Positions 1 to 6,258 of a DNA stretch of 6,340 nucleotides are shown here, in pieces; the stretch's first letter is position 1; each line of letters begins with the position of its first letter. Source of the stretch: Armatimonadota bacterium (GTDB taxonomy: Bacteria > Armatimonadota > Zipacnadia > Zipacnadales > FEN-943). A model generated the notes under the pieces. That model was not told where the DNA came from, ran no database searches, and saw only the letters and a list, made by a program, of their open reading frames with translations. The DNA is taken from the NCBI GenBank assembly GCA_026419655.1, contig JANZZA010000314.1, positions 1 to 6,340 of the forward strand. The letters are read 5' to 3'. The position numbers and the translations under genes were made by a program.

Positions 1-2265
1 GCCCTGCGCCTGCGCGGCGATACCTTCGACTTCCCCTTCTACCTCGGCGTTGACCTTTATGCCGGACGCTGGCGCGGCGCCCAAACCATCGAGGGCCGAC
101 CCGATTCGTGGTGGCTGGATAAAGGTCACTGGGCCTGGCGCCTGAAGCGCTGTGCTGAATACCGCATCAACGCCCTGCTTATCTGCCATCCTCATCCCTT
201 CCCCGCCCTCATAGACCTTCCCGAATACCCTGAGGCTGCCTATTTCGACGCCGAACACCTCAAACGCCTCCAGGACCATTTCCGCTGGATACTTGACCAG
301 GCCGAGCAGTACAGCGTGAAGATATACCTGCTGACGTGGAACATCTGGGTTTCGCCGGGGTTTGCCAAGGCCCACAATCTACCTGTGGAGGGCCCCGACG
401 GCGACCTGGTACGGACCTACACGCGGGCCTGCTACCAGCGGCTTTTCGAGACCTATCCGAAACTCGCCGGCGTGATGACCATGGCCGGCGAGGCGCCGCC
501 CGGCTGCGTGGATTTCGTCAAGGACGCCATCGTGGGCGGCCTCAATCGCCTGCCCAATCCGCCAGAGCTTATTTACTGGACCTGGTGCTCATATCCCGAG
601 GACGCCCGGGAGGTGCTGGCGGCCTATCGCGGCAAGGGCACCGTGGCCCATTATCTGCAGTATGAGCAGCTCTTCCGCCCCCAGGCCGACCCGCGCATCC
701 GCATGACCAGCGAGGCCCTCGGCGGGGTGCCCGTGGTGACAATTGGCGGTCTGGGCACGGCCACCGGGTGGCTCTACTGGAGCGACCCGTACTACATCCG
801 CGACATAATGACCGACCTGCCGCGCCAGAAGGGCGACGGCTGCTTCTTCCAGGGCCTGGACAGCTTTGACTTTCGCGTGCCCAAATGGCTTGGCTGGCAG
901 GGCTTGGCACGCTACTGGTGGGACCCTGCCCGGCCCAGAGAAGATGAATACTGGCGCAAGCGCATAGCTGCCCACTACGGAATAGGTGATGCAGCAGGGG
1001 ATTTTCTCAAGGCGTCCATCGCGGCCAGCAGCATTCCCACGCGCCTGTTGGCCCTCCTTCACCGCCAGACAGACCACCACATGCCTCAATTTGGCCTTCC
1101 GTTGGCGCATTACCTGGGCCTGCCTACGCTCTCGACTTACGTTTTCGAAAATCACGAGGGCATAGACGACCAAGGCCGCCTCACCCCGCGCCTGGGCCTC
1201 ACCTGGCCGAATCCTGACTGGGGCGAAAAGGTCCTGGGGATTGTTGACTACGTCCGCGGCCGGCGGGCCGGTACCACGCCCCTGCAAATAGCCGACGAGC
1301 TTCAGCAGGCGGCCCAAGAAGTGCTGGACCGCCTGCGCATCCTGCGCGGACAAGCCGAGCGAGCCTCCGTGGGCGTGGAAAAATGGAACTGGCTGTGCGA
1401 CCAGATGGAGATGAACGCCTGGCTGGGCCTGCACACGGCCGAGAAAATCCGTGCTGCGGTTGGTTGGCTGCGATGGTGCGACGGCCAAGCGGTGCCGGAA
1501 GAAATCCTGGTCCCGCTGGAGCGCTCCGTCGAGGCGATGGAGCGGATGGCCAGGGCCGCCGACAGGCTCTACGCCGGGATTGACGTATGGACCTACCGCA
1601 ACTGTATCAGCCGCCCAATCCCTTGGACTAACCTGCAGATTTGGACTACAGGCCAGTGGCGGCGGCATAGCTTCAGCGACAGCGCAGCAATGTTCCGCCG
1701 GGAGCTAGAGTGGATCCGGCGCGAAGCCGAGGTCCGCTACGCCCAGCCGCTGCTGCCCTTCGAGGACGACCTGGTGGCTCCACCTGCCAATGCGAGGCTG
1801 ATAGTTGACTGGGACTTCGAGGGCGACACGCCGGCCGGCATAAAGGTCAACAGCTTTCCGCCGCAGGCCGTCGCCACCGTGGATAAGGGCGAGGCGCCGC
1901 TGCCCCTGACCGGCCGCCGCCTCATCGCCGACCACCAAAGCGACAACTTCTGGTTCCCGATTACTACTGACCCGGCCACCCTGCCCCTTAGGATAGGCAA
2001 AACCTACCGCGTCGAGCTGGACTACTGGATTATCCGCGACGCCGAAGCGCTGGGCGACTGGCTCTCCGCCGGGGCCAGGACGACCGCCGGCGGCTGGCAG
2101 AAGGATGTCGGCGCGCGCTATACGGGCGGCCCAGCGGGCACCCGCGGCCATATCACCATCACCTTCACGCCGCAGACCTGGGACGACTATTACGTCTACG
2201 TGAGCATCCACGGCCCAGCACAGGTGGAATTTGACAACTTGCGTATGTGGGAAGGAGAGCGTTGA
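1..2265 (+). CDS. Glycoside hydrolase-like protein, TIM-barrel plus C-terminal beta-sandwich (5' partial)
   Basis: The frame is open from the first base to TGA at 2263-2265, giving 754 visible residues, so the true start lies before the window; the internal GTG at 316 falls inside a continuous domain and is not the start. The opening residues (LGVDLYAGRWRG, then a helix and RINALLICHPHP, later SVKIYLLTWN) have the strand-helix rhythm of a (beta/alpha)8 barrel, resembling GH20 or alpha-glucuronidase (GH67/GH115-like) hydrolases. GVMTMAGEA, with Glu codon 490-492, sits where such barrels carry a strand-end acid and is a candidate catalytic residue. The middle is rich in Trp and Tyr, as in sugar-binding clefts, followed by a helical segment (about 1270-1580). 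From about 1789 a separate domain begins (RLIVDWDFEGDTP) and ends with a strand pattern (YYVYVSIHGPAQVEFDNLRMW) typical of a galactose-binding/CBM-like jelly roll. Substrate and exact family are not recognised. No signal peptide can be judged because the N-terminus is missing. Confidence 0.7.
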   Translation, partial: ALRLRGDTFDFPFYLGVDLYAGRWRGAQTIEGRPDSWWLDKGHWAWRLKRCAEYRINALLICHPHPFPALIDLPEYPEAAYFDAEHLKRLQDHFRWILDQAEQYSVKIYLLTWNIWVSPGFAKAHNLPVEGPDGDLVRTYTRACYQRLFETYPKLAGVMTMAGEAPPGCVDFVKDAIVGGLNRLPNPPELIYWTWCSYPEDAREVLAAYRGKGTVAHYLQYEQLFRPQADPRIRMTSEALGGVPVVTIGGLGTATGWLYWSDPYYIRDIMTDLPRQKGDGCFFQGLDSFDFRVPKWLGWQGLARYWWDPARPREDEYWRKRIAAHYGIGDAAGDFLKASIAASSIPTRLLALLHRQTDHHMPQFGLPLAHYLGLPTLSTYVFENHEGIDDQGRLTPRLGLTWPNPDWGEKVLGIVDYVRGRRAGTTPLQIADELQQAAQEVLDRLRILRGQAERASVGVEKWNWLCDQMEMNAWLGLHTAEKIRAAVGWLRWCDGQAVPEEILVPLERSVEAMERMARAADRLYAGIDVWTYRNCISRPIPWTNLQIWTTGQWRRHSFSDSAAMFRRELEWIRREAEVRYAQPLLPFEDDLVAPPANARLIVDWDFEGDTPAGIKVNSFPPQAVATVDKGEAPLPLTGRRLIADHQSDNFWFPITTDPATLPLRIGKTYRVELDYWIIRDAEALGDWLSAGARTTAGGWQKDVGARYTGGPAGTRGHITITFTPQTWDDYYVYVSIHGPAQVEFDNLRMWEGER

Positions 2266-2513
2266 CTTCCGTCTGTCCAGGGTGCACCCACAGTCCGACT
2301 TAGCTTCACCCTTGACGCCGCAAGTGCTGGGTGGCAGGGAAAGCGGGCTGAGTGTGGCCTGCCAGACCACTACACCGGCGCCAGCGCCTGCGACCAGCTA
2401 CAGCAGCCGGACTGCCTCACCGCATGAGCAGTGGAAAACAAATGGCCGTCCCCGGGGGAACTGAGCATAGGCCGGCGCGCAGTTGTCAGCCAGCGTGCAC
2501 CTTTGACGGAAGG
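2266..2513. other. Intergenic spacer between convergent genes
   Basis: The hydrolase and dprA converge here with 248 bp between their stop codons. I see no strong intrinsic terminator for either gene. The best candidate is a short GC palindrome at about 2447-2460 (GTCCCCGGGGGAAC), which on the minus strand is followed by a weakly T-rich stretch (ATTTGTTTT). No RNA gene or convincing coding region was found. Confidence 0.5.
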
Positions 2514-3458
2514 TCAGTCGTTGAGGAGATTAAGCTGCTCAGCCGGAGGAGTGCCGCGCCCGAGCCCTTGTCTCAGCTCGGCGATGAGTTCGCTGAGGTC
2601 GTCGGGCCCGCGAAGGGGCCTGGCGCCGGCCTCAAGCAACAGATGGCAGCCTACTCCTTCCGGCAGGTCCTCGGGCCACGGCACGGCAGCCACGACTCGC
2701 CCCTGCCGCCTGGCGTAGTCTGCGGTGACAAGGGCTCCGCCTCGCGCCCGGGCCTGTACCACTACTACCGCTCGCGCTAGGCCGCTGGTGAGCCGATTGC
2801 GCGCCATGAGATGAGCTGCGTTTACCCTGGCCTTCGGCGCGTACTCAGAAAAGATTGCGCCTGAGCCGGCAATTCGGGCTTCCAGGTCCTCTGGGGCCTT
2901 TGGACTGACTCTCAACAGGCCGGAGCCGATGACGGCCAGGGTCCGCCCACCCGCTGCCAGGGCGCCCTCATGGGCTGCGCGGTCTACGCCATGCGCCAGG
3001 CCGCTTACTACAGTAATTCTGTGGCGCCCACAGACTCGCGCCAGCTCCCATGCGGTACGAATCCCTTCGGGCGTTGGCATTCGCGTACCCACAATGGCAA
3101 TCCCGGGGTCATCCGTCGGTAGCCAGGCACCGAAGGCCGTCAACAAGGCTGGCGCATTGGGAATCTCTCGCAGAGGCGGTGGGAACCCGGCGTCTTCGGC
3201 AAACAGCAAATGTACGTAGCGCTTGTAGCACGCCTCGCAGGCCTTTTCATAGTCACCTAGACTGTGGCGGAGCGATACGATAAGCTCTGCCTGCTGGCGC
3301 CGTAAACGCAGGTCCGGAGATAGCAGCTCGTCAATGGTCGCCCGCAGTACTCTTTCAGCCGACCCGAAGCTGGCCATCAGGCGCTTCAGGCCCGCAGGCC
3401 CCACTGCCTCGCTCCACAGCAACGCTATCTGGGCGAGTCGCTCCGATGACAGCCGCAT
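2514..3458 (-). CDS. dprA: DprA/Smf-like DNA-processing protein, short form
   Basis: In the known family, DprA binds single-stranded DNA and loads RecA during natural transformation and recombination; it acts in the cytoplasm. The Rossmann-like core is clear: AIVGTRMPTPEG (about residues 121-132), VVSGLAHGVDRAAHEGAL (150-167), GGRTLAVIGSGL (170-181), SEYAP (204-208), ARNRLTSGLARAVVVVQA (219-236) and GGALVTADYARRQGRVVAAVPW. An N-terminal helical region of about 110 residues precedes it, as in full-length DprA. The protein stops about 50 residues after the core, so the usual C-terminal winged-helix domain is absent (314 residues against about 360 in long forms). The RNR segment reads MARNRLTSG instead of the common FPxRNRIISG, so this is a divergent member. 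An in-frame TAG sits just upstream. GGGGAGGA lies 8 nt before ATG 3458 but only 2 nt before GTG 3464, so I chose the ATG. Confidence 0.9.
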   Translation of the reverse strand: MRLSSERLAQIALLWSEAVGPAGLKRLMASFGSAERVLRATIDELLSPDLRLRRQQAELIVSLRHSLGDYEKACEACYKRYVHLLFAEDAGFPPPLREIPNAPALLTAFGAWLPTDDPGIAIVGTRMPTPEGIRTAWELARVCGRHRITVVSGLAHGVDRAAHEGALAAGGRTLAVIGSGLLRVSPKAPEDLEARIAGSGAIFSEYAPKARVNAAHLMARNRLTSGLARAVVVVQARARGGALVTADYARRQGRVVAAVPWPEDLPEGVGCHLLLEAGARPLRGPDDLSELIAELRQGLGRGTPPAEQLNLLND

Positions 3459-3466
3459 CCGCACTG

Positions 3467-3474
3467 TCCTCCCC
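3467..3474 (-). promoter_or_regulatory. Shine-Dalgarno of dprA
   Basis: On the minus strand GGGGAGGA is followed by 8 nt and then ATG (3458). The alternative GTG at 3464 would leave only 2 nt, so this site decides the start. Confidence 0.75.
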
Positions 3475-3478
3475 TACT

Positions 3479-3646
3479 TCACTGCGGTCTTCGATAAGTT
3501 CTCGGCCACTCCTGCTCGTCCCAAAGCGCCAGCAGGATGGTGGTGCCGGGGAGTGCTTGCTTTACTTGAGGATTTTTGATAGACAACAGAGGCTTTGCCT
3601 CAGAGTCTCTTCTCCGGCTTCTTGGTGCTGCTGGCGCCCAGGTCAC
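3479..3646 (-). CDS. Possible small ORF upstream of dprA (unverified)
   Basis: A 55-codon frame from GTG 3646 (MTWAPAAPRSRRR...) ends in TGA at 3481-3479, 20 nt before the dprA ATG and on the same strand. A TTG at 3586 would give a 35-residue version, MSIKNPQVKQALPGTTILLA and 15 more residues ending YRRPQ. The C-terminal half has balanced composition with a hydrophobic stretch (TTILLALW) and looks more protein-like than the Arg-rich start. Neither start has a good Shine-Dalgarno; GAGG lies 11 nt before the TTG. If real it would be co-transcribed with dprA. I do not recognise it, and chance is a serious alternative in GC-rich DNA. Confidence 0.2.
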   Translation of the reverse strand: MTWAPAAPRSRRRDSEAKPLLSIKNPQVKQALPGTTILLALWDEQEWPRTYRRPQ

Positions 3647-3862
3647 TCTTTGGCCGCGGCAAAGTAGCGCAGCCTATTGAACGCGCCGCTTGCTCAGGCA
3701 TTGCCTTCCTAGCCGGCCCAGTGGCCCGGAACCTGTTAGAAGAGCCAAAGAGCCTGCGCAGCTGGCCCAGTTGCCCTGCCCGTCAGCGGTGCAGTGGACG
3801 TTAATTATTCCTGCGGCTCTTGCGCACAACGGGGGCTATGTAGTGGCACAGCCCTACCTCCC

Positions 3863-4030
3863 CCCGGGCCCGCCGCCCTTGTACGCTTAGTGCAAGGGCA
3901 AACCCGGGCTCCGGCCTGCATGTAATAACCCCGCCGCCCTAGTGCAGGTGGGATGCGAGGGTGCGTCTAACCTGCGGCCTCTCCACGATAATAGATACCC
4001 CGGCCCTTGTGCAGGGGCGAGGGGCCGCTT
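3863..4030. repeat. Three degenerate tandem repeats, 61-67 bp period, hairpin-forming
   Basis: CCCGCCGCCCT occurs exactly at 3869-3879 and 3930-3940, and a related CCCCGGCCCT at 3998-4007; the shared GCCCT starts at 3875, 3936 and 4003. Each is followed by (T)AGTGCA or TTGTGCAGG. Copies 2 and 3 are also preceded by TAATA and an A/C-rich stretch. Copy 1 forms a perfect 7-bp stem GCCCTTG/CAAGGGC with an 11-nt loop; copy 3 forms a 6-bp stem (one G-U) around GTGC. Copy 1 appears to carry about 8 extra bases in the loop. Confidence 0.5.
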
Positions 4031-4103
4031 CAAAATTCACTCCTCGGGCTGATACCTGACGGCTTTGTGCGCCGAATGTGAAAACAACTACCTTCATGCA
4101 TCC

Positions 4104-4235
4104 CTAAGGAGACTGTTGCGAAAGTCGCTTTGCGCCTTGCCGGACCCGGTCACCTTTATAGGGTCGGGCGCGCGAAGTTTTACACCTTCGCCGCTCTACG
4201 TCGGGTAACTTCAGGTTTTGCAACAGTCTCCTAAG
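4104..4235. mobile_element. MITE-like element (about 122 bp) with terminal inverted repeats and target duplication
   Basis: The left end GAGACTGTTGCGAAA (4109-4123) and the reverse complement of the right end, GAGACTGTTGCAAAA (4216-4230), match at 14 of 15 positions, the first 11 perfectly. Both ends are flanked by CTAAG in direct orientation (4104-4108 and 4231-4235), read as a 5-bp target duplication; equally, a GGAGACTG terminus with a 3-bp TAA duplication fits. Inside are two hairpins: an interrupted stem built on GACCC/GGGTC (4139-4169) and GCGAAG/CTTCGC around an 8-nt loop (4172-4191). At 122 bp it is too short for a transposase, so it would be a non-autonomous derivative mobilised by an IS with the same ends. 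The GAG start and TAA target would fit IS5-type elements, but the family assignment is a guess. Confidence 0.7.
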
Positions 4236-4333
4236 TGATGGTCGCCACGCCGCTTGAGCACGAGACGCAGGGCAGCCATCCGGCGCAGCCACAACCGTCC
4301 AGACAGTCCCCCACCCCTGCGCCCCACGCTACA

Positions 4334-4365
4334 GGGGGAACAGACGCCTGTGGAGCTGTTCCCTC
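4334..4365 (-). terminator. Hairpin downstream of gdhA
   Basis: GGGGGAACAG (4334-4343) pairs with CTGTTCCCTC (4356-4365) around a 12-nt loop; the inner 8 bp are perfect. It lies about 75 bp after the gdhA stop on the transcribed side. No T-run follows on the minus strand (TGTAGCG), so it is a stem that could protect the mRNA 3' end or a poor terminator rather than a classic intrinsic terminator. Confidence 0.3.
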
Positions 4366-4438
4366 CTGCGCTGCCAATTAGCTCTGGCTGGCCACTGCCT
4401 CGATGCGGCTGTCTCGATCAGGTCATGGCCGGACTGAG

Positions 4439-5698
4439 CTAGACCCACCCCCGGGTCTTACATGCCTCGGCCACTCTCTGGACGGCTACCAGATAGGCCG
4501 CGACCCGCGTGTTGACGCCGTGGGCTTCCCGTGCCCTGACGACCTTCCAGAAGGCCTCGGTCATGCGCTGGTCGAGGCGCTGATGGACGGTGTCGAGGTC
4601 CCAGTAATAGCCATTGATGTTTTGCACCCACTCGAAGTACGAGACGGTGACGCCGCCAGCGTTGCAAAGGAAGTCGGGAATGACGAAGCGCTCGTTGGCA
4701 TGGAGTATCTCGTCGGCGGACGGCGTGGTTGGGCCATTGGCGGCCTCGGCGATGATTCGCGCCTTTACATTAGCAGCGTTCTCGGCGGTGATCACGTTTT
4801 CCAGCGCCGCGGGGCAAAGAACGGTCACGTCGAGCTCTAAGAGTTCTTCGTTGGAGACGGGCTTGGTGCCCGGCAGTCCCACCACCGAGCCGGTTTCCAG
4901 CTTGTGCTCCAAGGCAGCCTTCCAGCTCAGGCCGTCTGGGCAGTAAATGCCGCCCTTCGTATCTGACACAGCCACAACTGTCATGCCGAGCAGTTCCGTG
5001 GCTAGCTGGGCCATAAAGACTCCCGCGTTGCCATAGCCCTGGATGGCAATGGTGGCGCCTTCTAGTTCGACCCCGAGATACTTGGCGGCTTCCCGCACAC
5101 AGTAGCAGGCACCCCGGGCCGTGGCATCGTCGCGGCCAAGAGAACCGCCGACGATAATCGGCTTGCCCGTTATGACGCCCGGAGCATTGCGGCCTACTAA
5201 CTGCGAGTATTCGTCCATCATCCACGCCATTATCTGCGGTGTGGTATACACGTCGGGGGCCGGGATGTCCTGGTACTCACCCAGGAACCGCCCAATAGCC
5301 CGCACGTAGCCGCGTGCCAGCCGCTCCTGTTCAGTGACGCTCATTTCCTTGGGGTTGCAAATGACACCGCCCTTGGCCCCGCCGTAAGGCAAGCCCATGA
5401 CCGCAGTCTTCCAGGTCATCCAGGCAGCCAGCGCCCGCACGGTATCAATGGTTTCGTTGGGGTGCCAGCGGATGCCACCCTTAGTTGGGCCGCAGGCATC
5501 GTTGTATTGCACCCGAAATCCGCGAAAAACCCTGGTCGAGCCGTCGTCCATTTTCACCGGGATGGACACACGCAATTCTCGCATGGGCCAGCGCAAGAGC
5601 TGGTGGGTCGCCTCGTCCAGGCCGAGAATCCTGGCCGCCTCGTCCAGTTGCGCCTGAGCGATCTCGAAGGGGTTCAGGCTTTCTTTCAGTTGAGACAT
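4439..5698 (-). CDS. gdhA: Glutamate dehydrogenase (hexameric type)
   Basis: The enzyme reversibly deaminates L-glutamate to 2-oxoglutarate and ammonia with NAD(P), a cytoplasmic carbon/nitrogen branch-point reaction. The 419 residues match the usual 410-430 of the hexameric class. Seen in order: GPTKGGIRWHP with substrate Lys73, WKTAVMGLPYGGAKGG with Lys97 and the catalytic Lys109, PAPDVYT with the catalytic Asp149, then the Rossmann motif GYGNAG (221-226) and VVAVSDTKGGIY at the second strand. IIAEAANGPTTPSAD and IPDFLCNAGGVTVSYFEWVQN complete the family signature. No key residue is missing. Asp246 at the end of the second strand is compatible with either cofactor, so NAD or NADP is left open. 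AGGGGG lies 8 nt before ATG 5698; the upstream TTG at 5704 would leave only 2 nt, so the ATG is preferred. The close relatives leucine and phenylalanine dehydrogenase are shorter and lack this exact signature. Confidence 0.96.
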   Translation of the reverse strand: MSQLKESLNPFEIAQAQLDEAARILGLDEATHQLLRWPMRELRVSIPVKMDDGSTRVFRGFRVQYNDACGPTKGGIRWHPNETIDTVRALAAWMTWKTAVMGLPYGGAKGGVICNPKEMSVTEQERLARGYVRAIGRFLGEYQDIPAPDVYTTPQIMAWMMDEYSQLVGRNAPGVITGKPIIVGGSLGRDDATARGACYCVREAAKYLGVELEGATIAIQGYGNAGVFMAQLATELLGMTVVAVSDTKGGIYCPDGLSWKAALEHKLETGSVVGLPGTKPVSNEELLELDVTVLCPAALENVITAENAANVKARIIAEAANGPTTPSADEILHANERFVIPDFLCNAGGVTVSYFEWVQNINGYYWDLDTVHQRLDQRMTEAFWKVVRAREAHGVNTRVAAYLVAVQRVAEACKTRGWV

Positions 5699-5706
5699 TC
5701 GCAAAG

Positions 5707-5712
5707 CCCCCT
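5707..5712 (-). promoter_or_regulatory. Shine-Dalgarno of gdhA
   Basis: AGGGGG on the minus strand is separated by 8 nt from ATG 5698, which fixes the GDH start. A small hairpin TGGGG/CCCCA with a 5-nt loop (5736-5750) lies about 25 nt further upstream in the leader. Confidence 0.7.
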
Positions 5713-5813
5713 AAGCCGGTAAGCTCTTGACGCGCTGGGGCACTTCCCCACGCCCACAGCGCGGGATGGACGCGCGACGCGCCGCATCCAACCTTGCTCA
5801 ACGCTAACGCGAC

Positions 5814-6068
5814 TCAGCGGAGACCACTTGCGCCGCGTTTCGTCCCCTGTAAAAGCGGCGCGACCTGAAAGGGCACCCTTTCAGGTCGCGCGCGGCCGAA
5901 CCAAACTTCAGCAAGCATATCCATCTGCCAGATAGTCGAGTCGAAGGGACGCTCAAAACCCCGGGCCAGGCTGAGCCGGCGCACAATACGCGCACGGACC
6001 GCGCGAAGCCTCGCCACCAGCGGCCGGGAGTGCGTGTCGTACGATCTGTAGATCACAGGACGCACCAT
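5814..6068 (-). CDS. Possible 84-residue hypothetical protein in the gdhA leader (unverified)
   Basis: An ATG at 6068 opens 84 codons (MVRPVIYRSYDTHSRPLVA...) ending with TGA at 5816-5814, 115 nt before the gdhA ATG. The start lies about 37 nt after the predicted transcription start at 6105, so a promoter-ORF-gdhA order is possible. Against it: no clear Shine-Dalgarno precedes the ATG (GGTGTCGGTTAAG), about a fifth of the residues are Arg, and the last quarter encodes a perfect 16-bp inverted repeat, which is better explained by RNA structure. The stretch DSTIWQMDMLAEVWFG is the most protein-like part. I do not recognise a family. The frame stays open further back to 6140, but that start overlaps the promoter and is unlikely. 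Confidence 0.25.
   Translation of the reverse strand: MVRPVIYRSYDTHSRPLVARLRAVRARIVRRLSLARGFERPFDSTIWQMDMLAEVWFGRARPERVPFQVAPLLQGTKRGASGLR
5850..5891 (-). terminator. Perfect 16-bp stem with following T-run (terminator or attenuator candidate)
   Basis: GCGCGACCTGAAAGGG (5858-5873) is followed by CA and then its exact reverse complement (5876-5891). On the minus strand the stem is followed by CGCTTTTAC, a short T-run after 3 nt; on the plus strand no T-run follows. It lies 160 nt upstream of the gdhA start and about 215-245 nt after the predicted promoter, so it could end a small transcript or attenuate transcription into gdhA. The short T-run keeps this uncertain. Confidence 0.4.
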
Positions 6069-6079
6069 CTTAACCGACA

Positions 6080-6104
6080 CCCGCGGCGCTACCTTAGCCG
6101 CGGG
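6080..6104 (-). repeat. 8-bp hairpin at the predicted 5' end of the gdhA leader
   Basis: CCCGCGGC (6080-6087) and GCCGCGGG (6097-6104) form a perfect stem with a 9-nt loop. The stem begins directly after the predicted transcription start (about 6105), so the transcript would have a paired 5' end, which is known to protect bacterial RNAs from decay. Confidence 0.5.
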
Positions 6105-6111
6105 CGGCGCA

Positions 6112-6140
6112 ATTATGACACACTTTCCGTAGCTCGGCAA
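6112..6140 (-). promoter_or_regulatory. Sigma70-type promoter directed towards gdhA
   Basis: On the minus strand TTGCCG (6140-6135, 4 of 6 to consensus) is separated by exactly 17 bp from CATAAT (6117-6112, 5 of 6). Transcription would start near G 6105, about 407 nt before the gdhA ATG. This is the best promoter match I found in the window. Confidence 0.6.
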
Positions 6141-6146
6141 GTGCTA

Positions 6147-6191
6147 TTTGTTTCAGGGGAGTATTCAGTTTACTCAGGATTTTGTTTCAGG
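6147..6191 (-). promoter_or_regulatory. Paired 11-bp direct repeats with an inverted repeat, upstream of the promoter
   Basis: TTTGTTTCAGG occurs at 6147-6157 and again at 6181-6191 (CCTGAAACAAA on the minus strand), 34 bp apart, about three helical turns. Between them GAGTA (6159-6163) and TACTC (6171-6175) form an inverted repeat with a 7-bp gap. Relative to a start at 6105 the centres fall near -47, -62 and -81, positions typical of activator sites. No regulator is named. Confidence 0.4.
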
Positions 6192-6258
6192 CAGAAAACA
6201 GTAAGGCCCTGAGAATCACCCCGGTGGCCCGCACCAAAACCCGTGTTGACGCATAAAG

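Larger units (their letters stand above)
3482..4438. other. Long intergenic region between dprA and gdhA
   Basis: About 960 bp without a convincing gene, apart from the doubtful small ORF listed separately. The frames of 62-81 codons on the plus strand have low-complexity composition, no ribosome binding sites and no family resemblance. No tRNA-like T-loop or anticodon arm was found. The stretch holds three degenerate repeats (3863-4030), a MITE-like element (4104-4235) and a hairpin downstream of gdhA (4334-4365). About 3640-3850 shows nothing I can name. Confidence 0.6.

Noticed and set aside
589..1668. 359-codon minus-strand frame across the hydrolase gene
   Set aside because: It lies wholly antisense to a protein with clear barrel-like character, has low-complexity Pro/Ala/Gly/Arg composition and no family features; it is a shadow frame of GC-rich coding DNA.
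1705..2370. 221-codon minus-strand frame over the hydrolase 3' end
   Set aside because: Antisense shadow with no recognisable domain and no ribosome binding site.
3446..3890. Plus-strand frames of 66-81 codons between dprA and the repeats
   Set aside because: No ribosome binding sites, overlapping one another, Arg/Ser/Pro-rich composition, and partly antisense to dprA.
3863..4030. CRISPR array
   Set aside because: Only three units, strongly diverged, with related rather than unique sequence between them, and no cas genes.
4104..4292. 62-codon minus-strand frame covering the MITE-like element
   Set aside because: It spans both inverted repeats and the target duplication and has no transposase features; an accidental frame.
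4441..4458. AGACCC/GGGTCT inverted repeat at the gdhA 3' end as a terminator
   Set aside because: It lies inside the last codons and is not followed by a T-run; a 6-bp stem in GC-rich DNA is easily accidental.
4403..5722. Several plus- and minus-strand frames overlapping gdhA
   Set aside because: All coincide with the strongly supported GDH frame, whose family motifs are intact from end to end.
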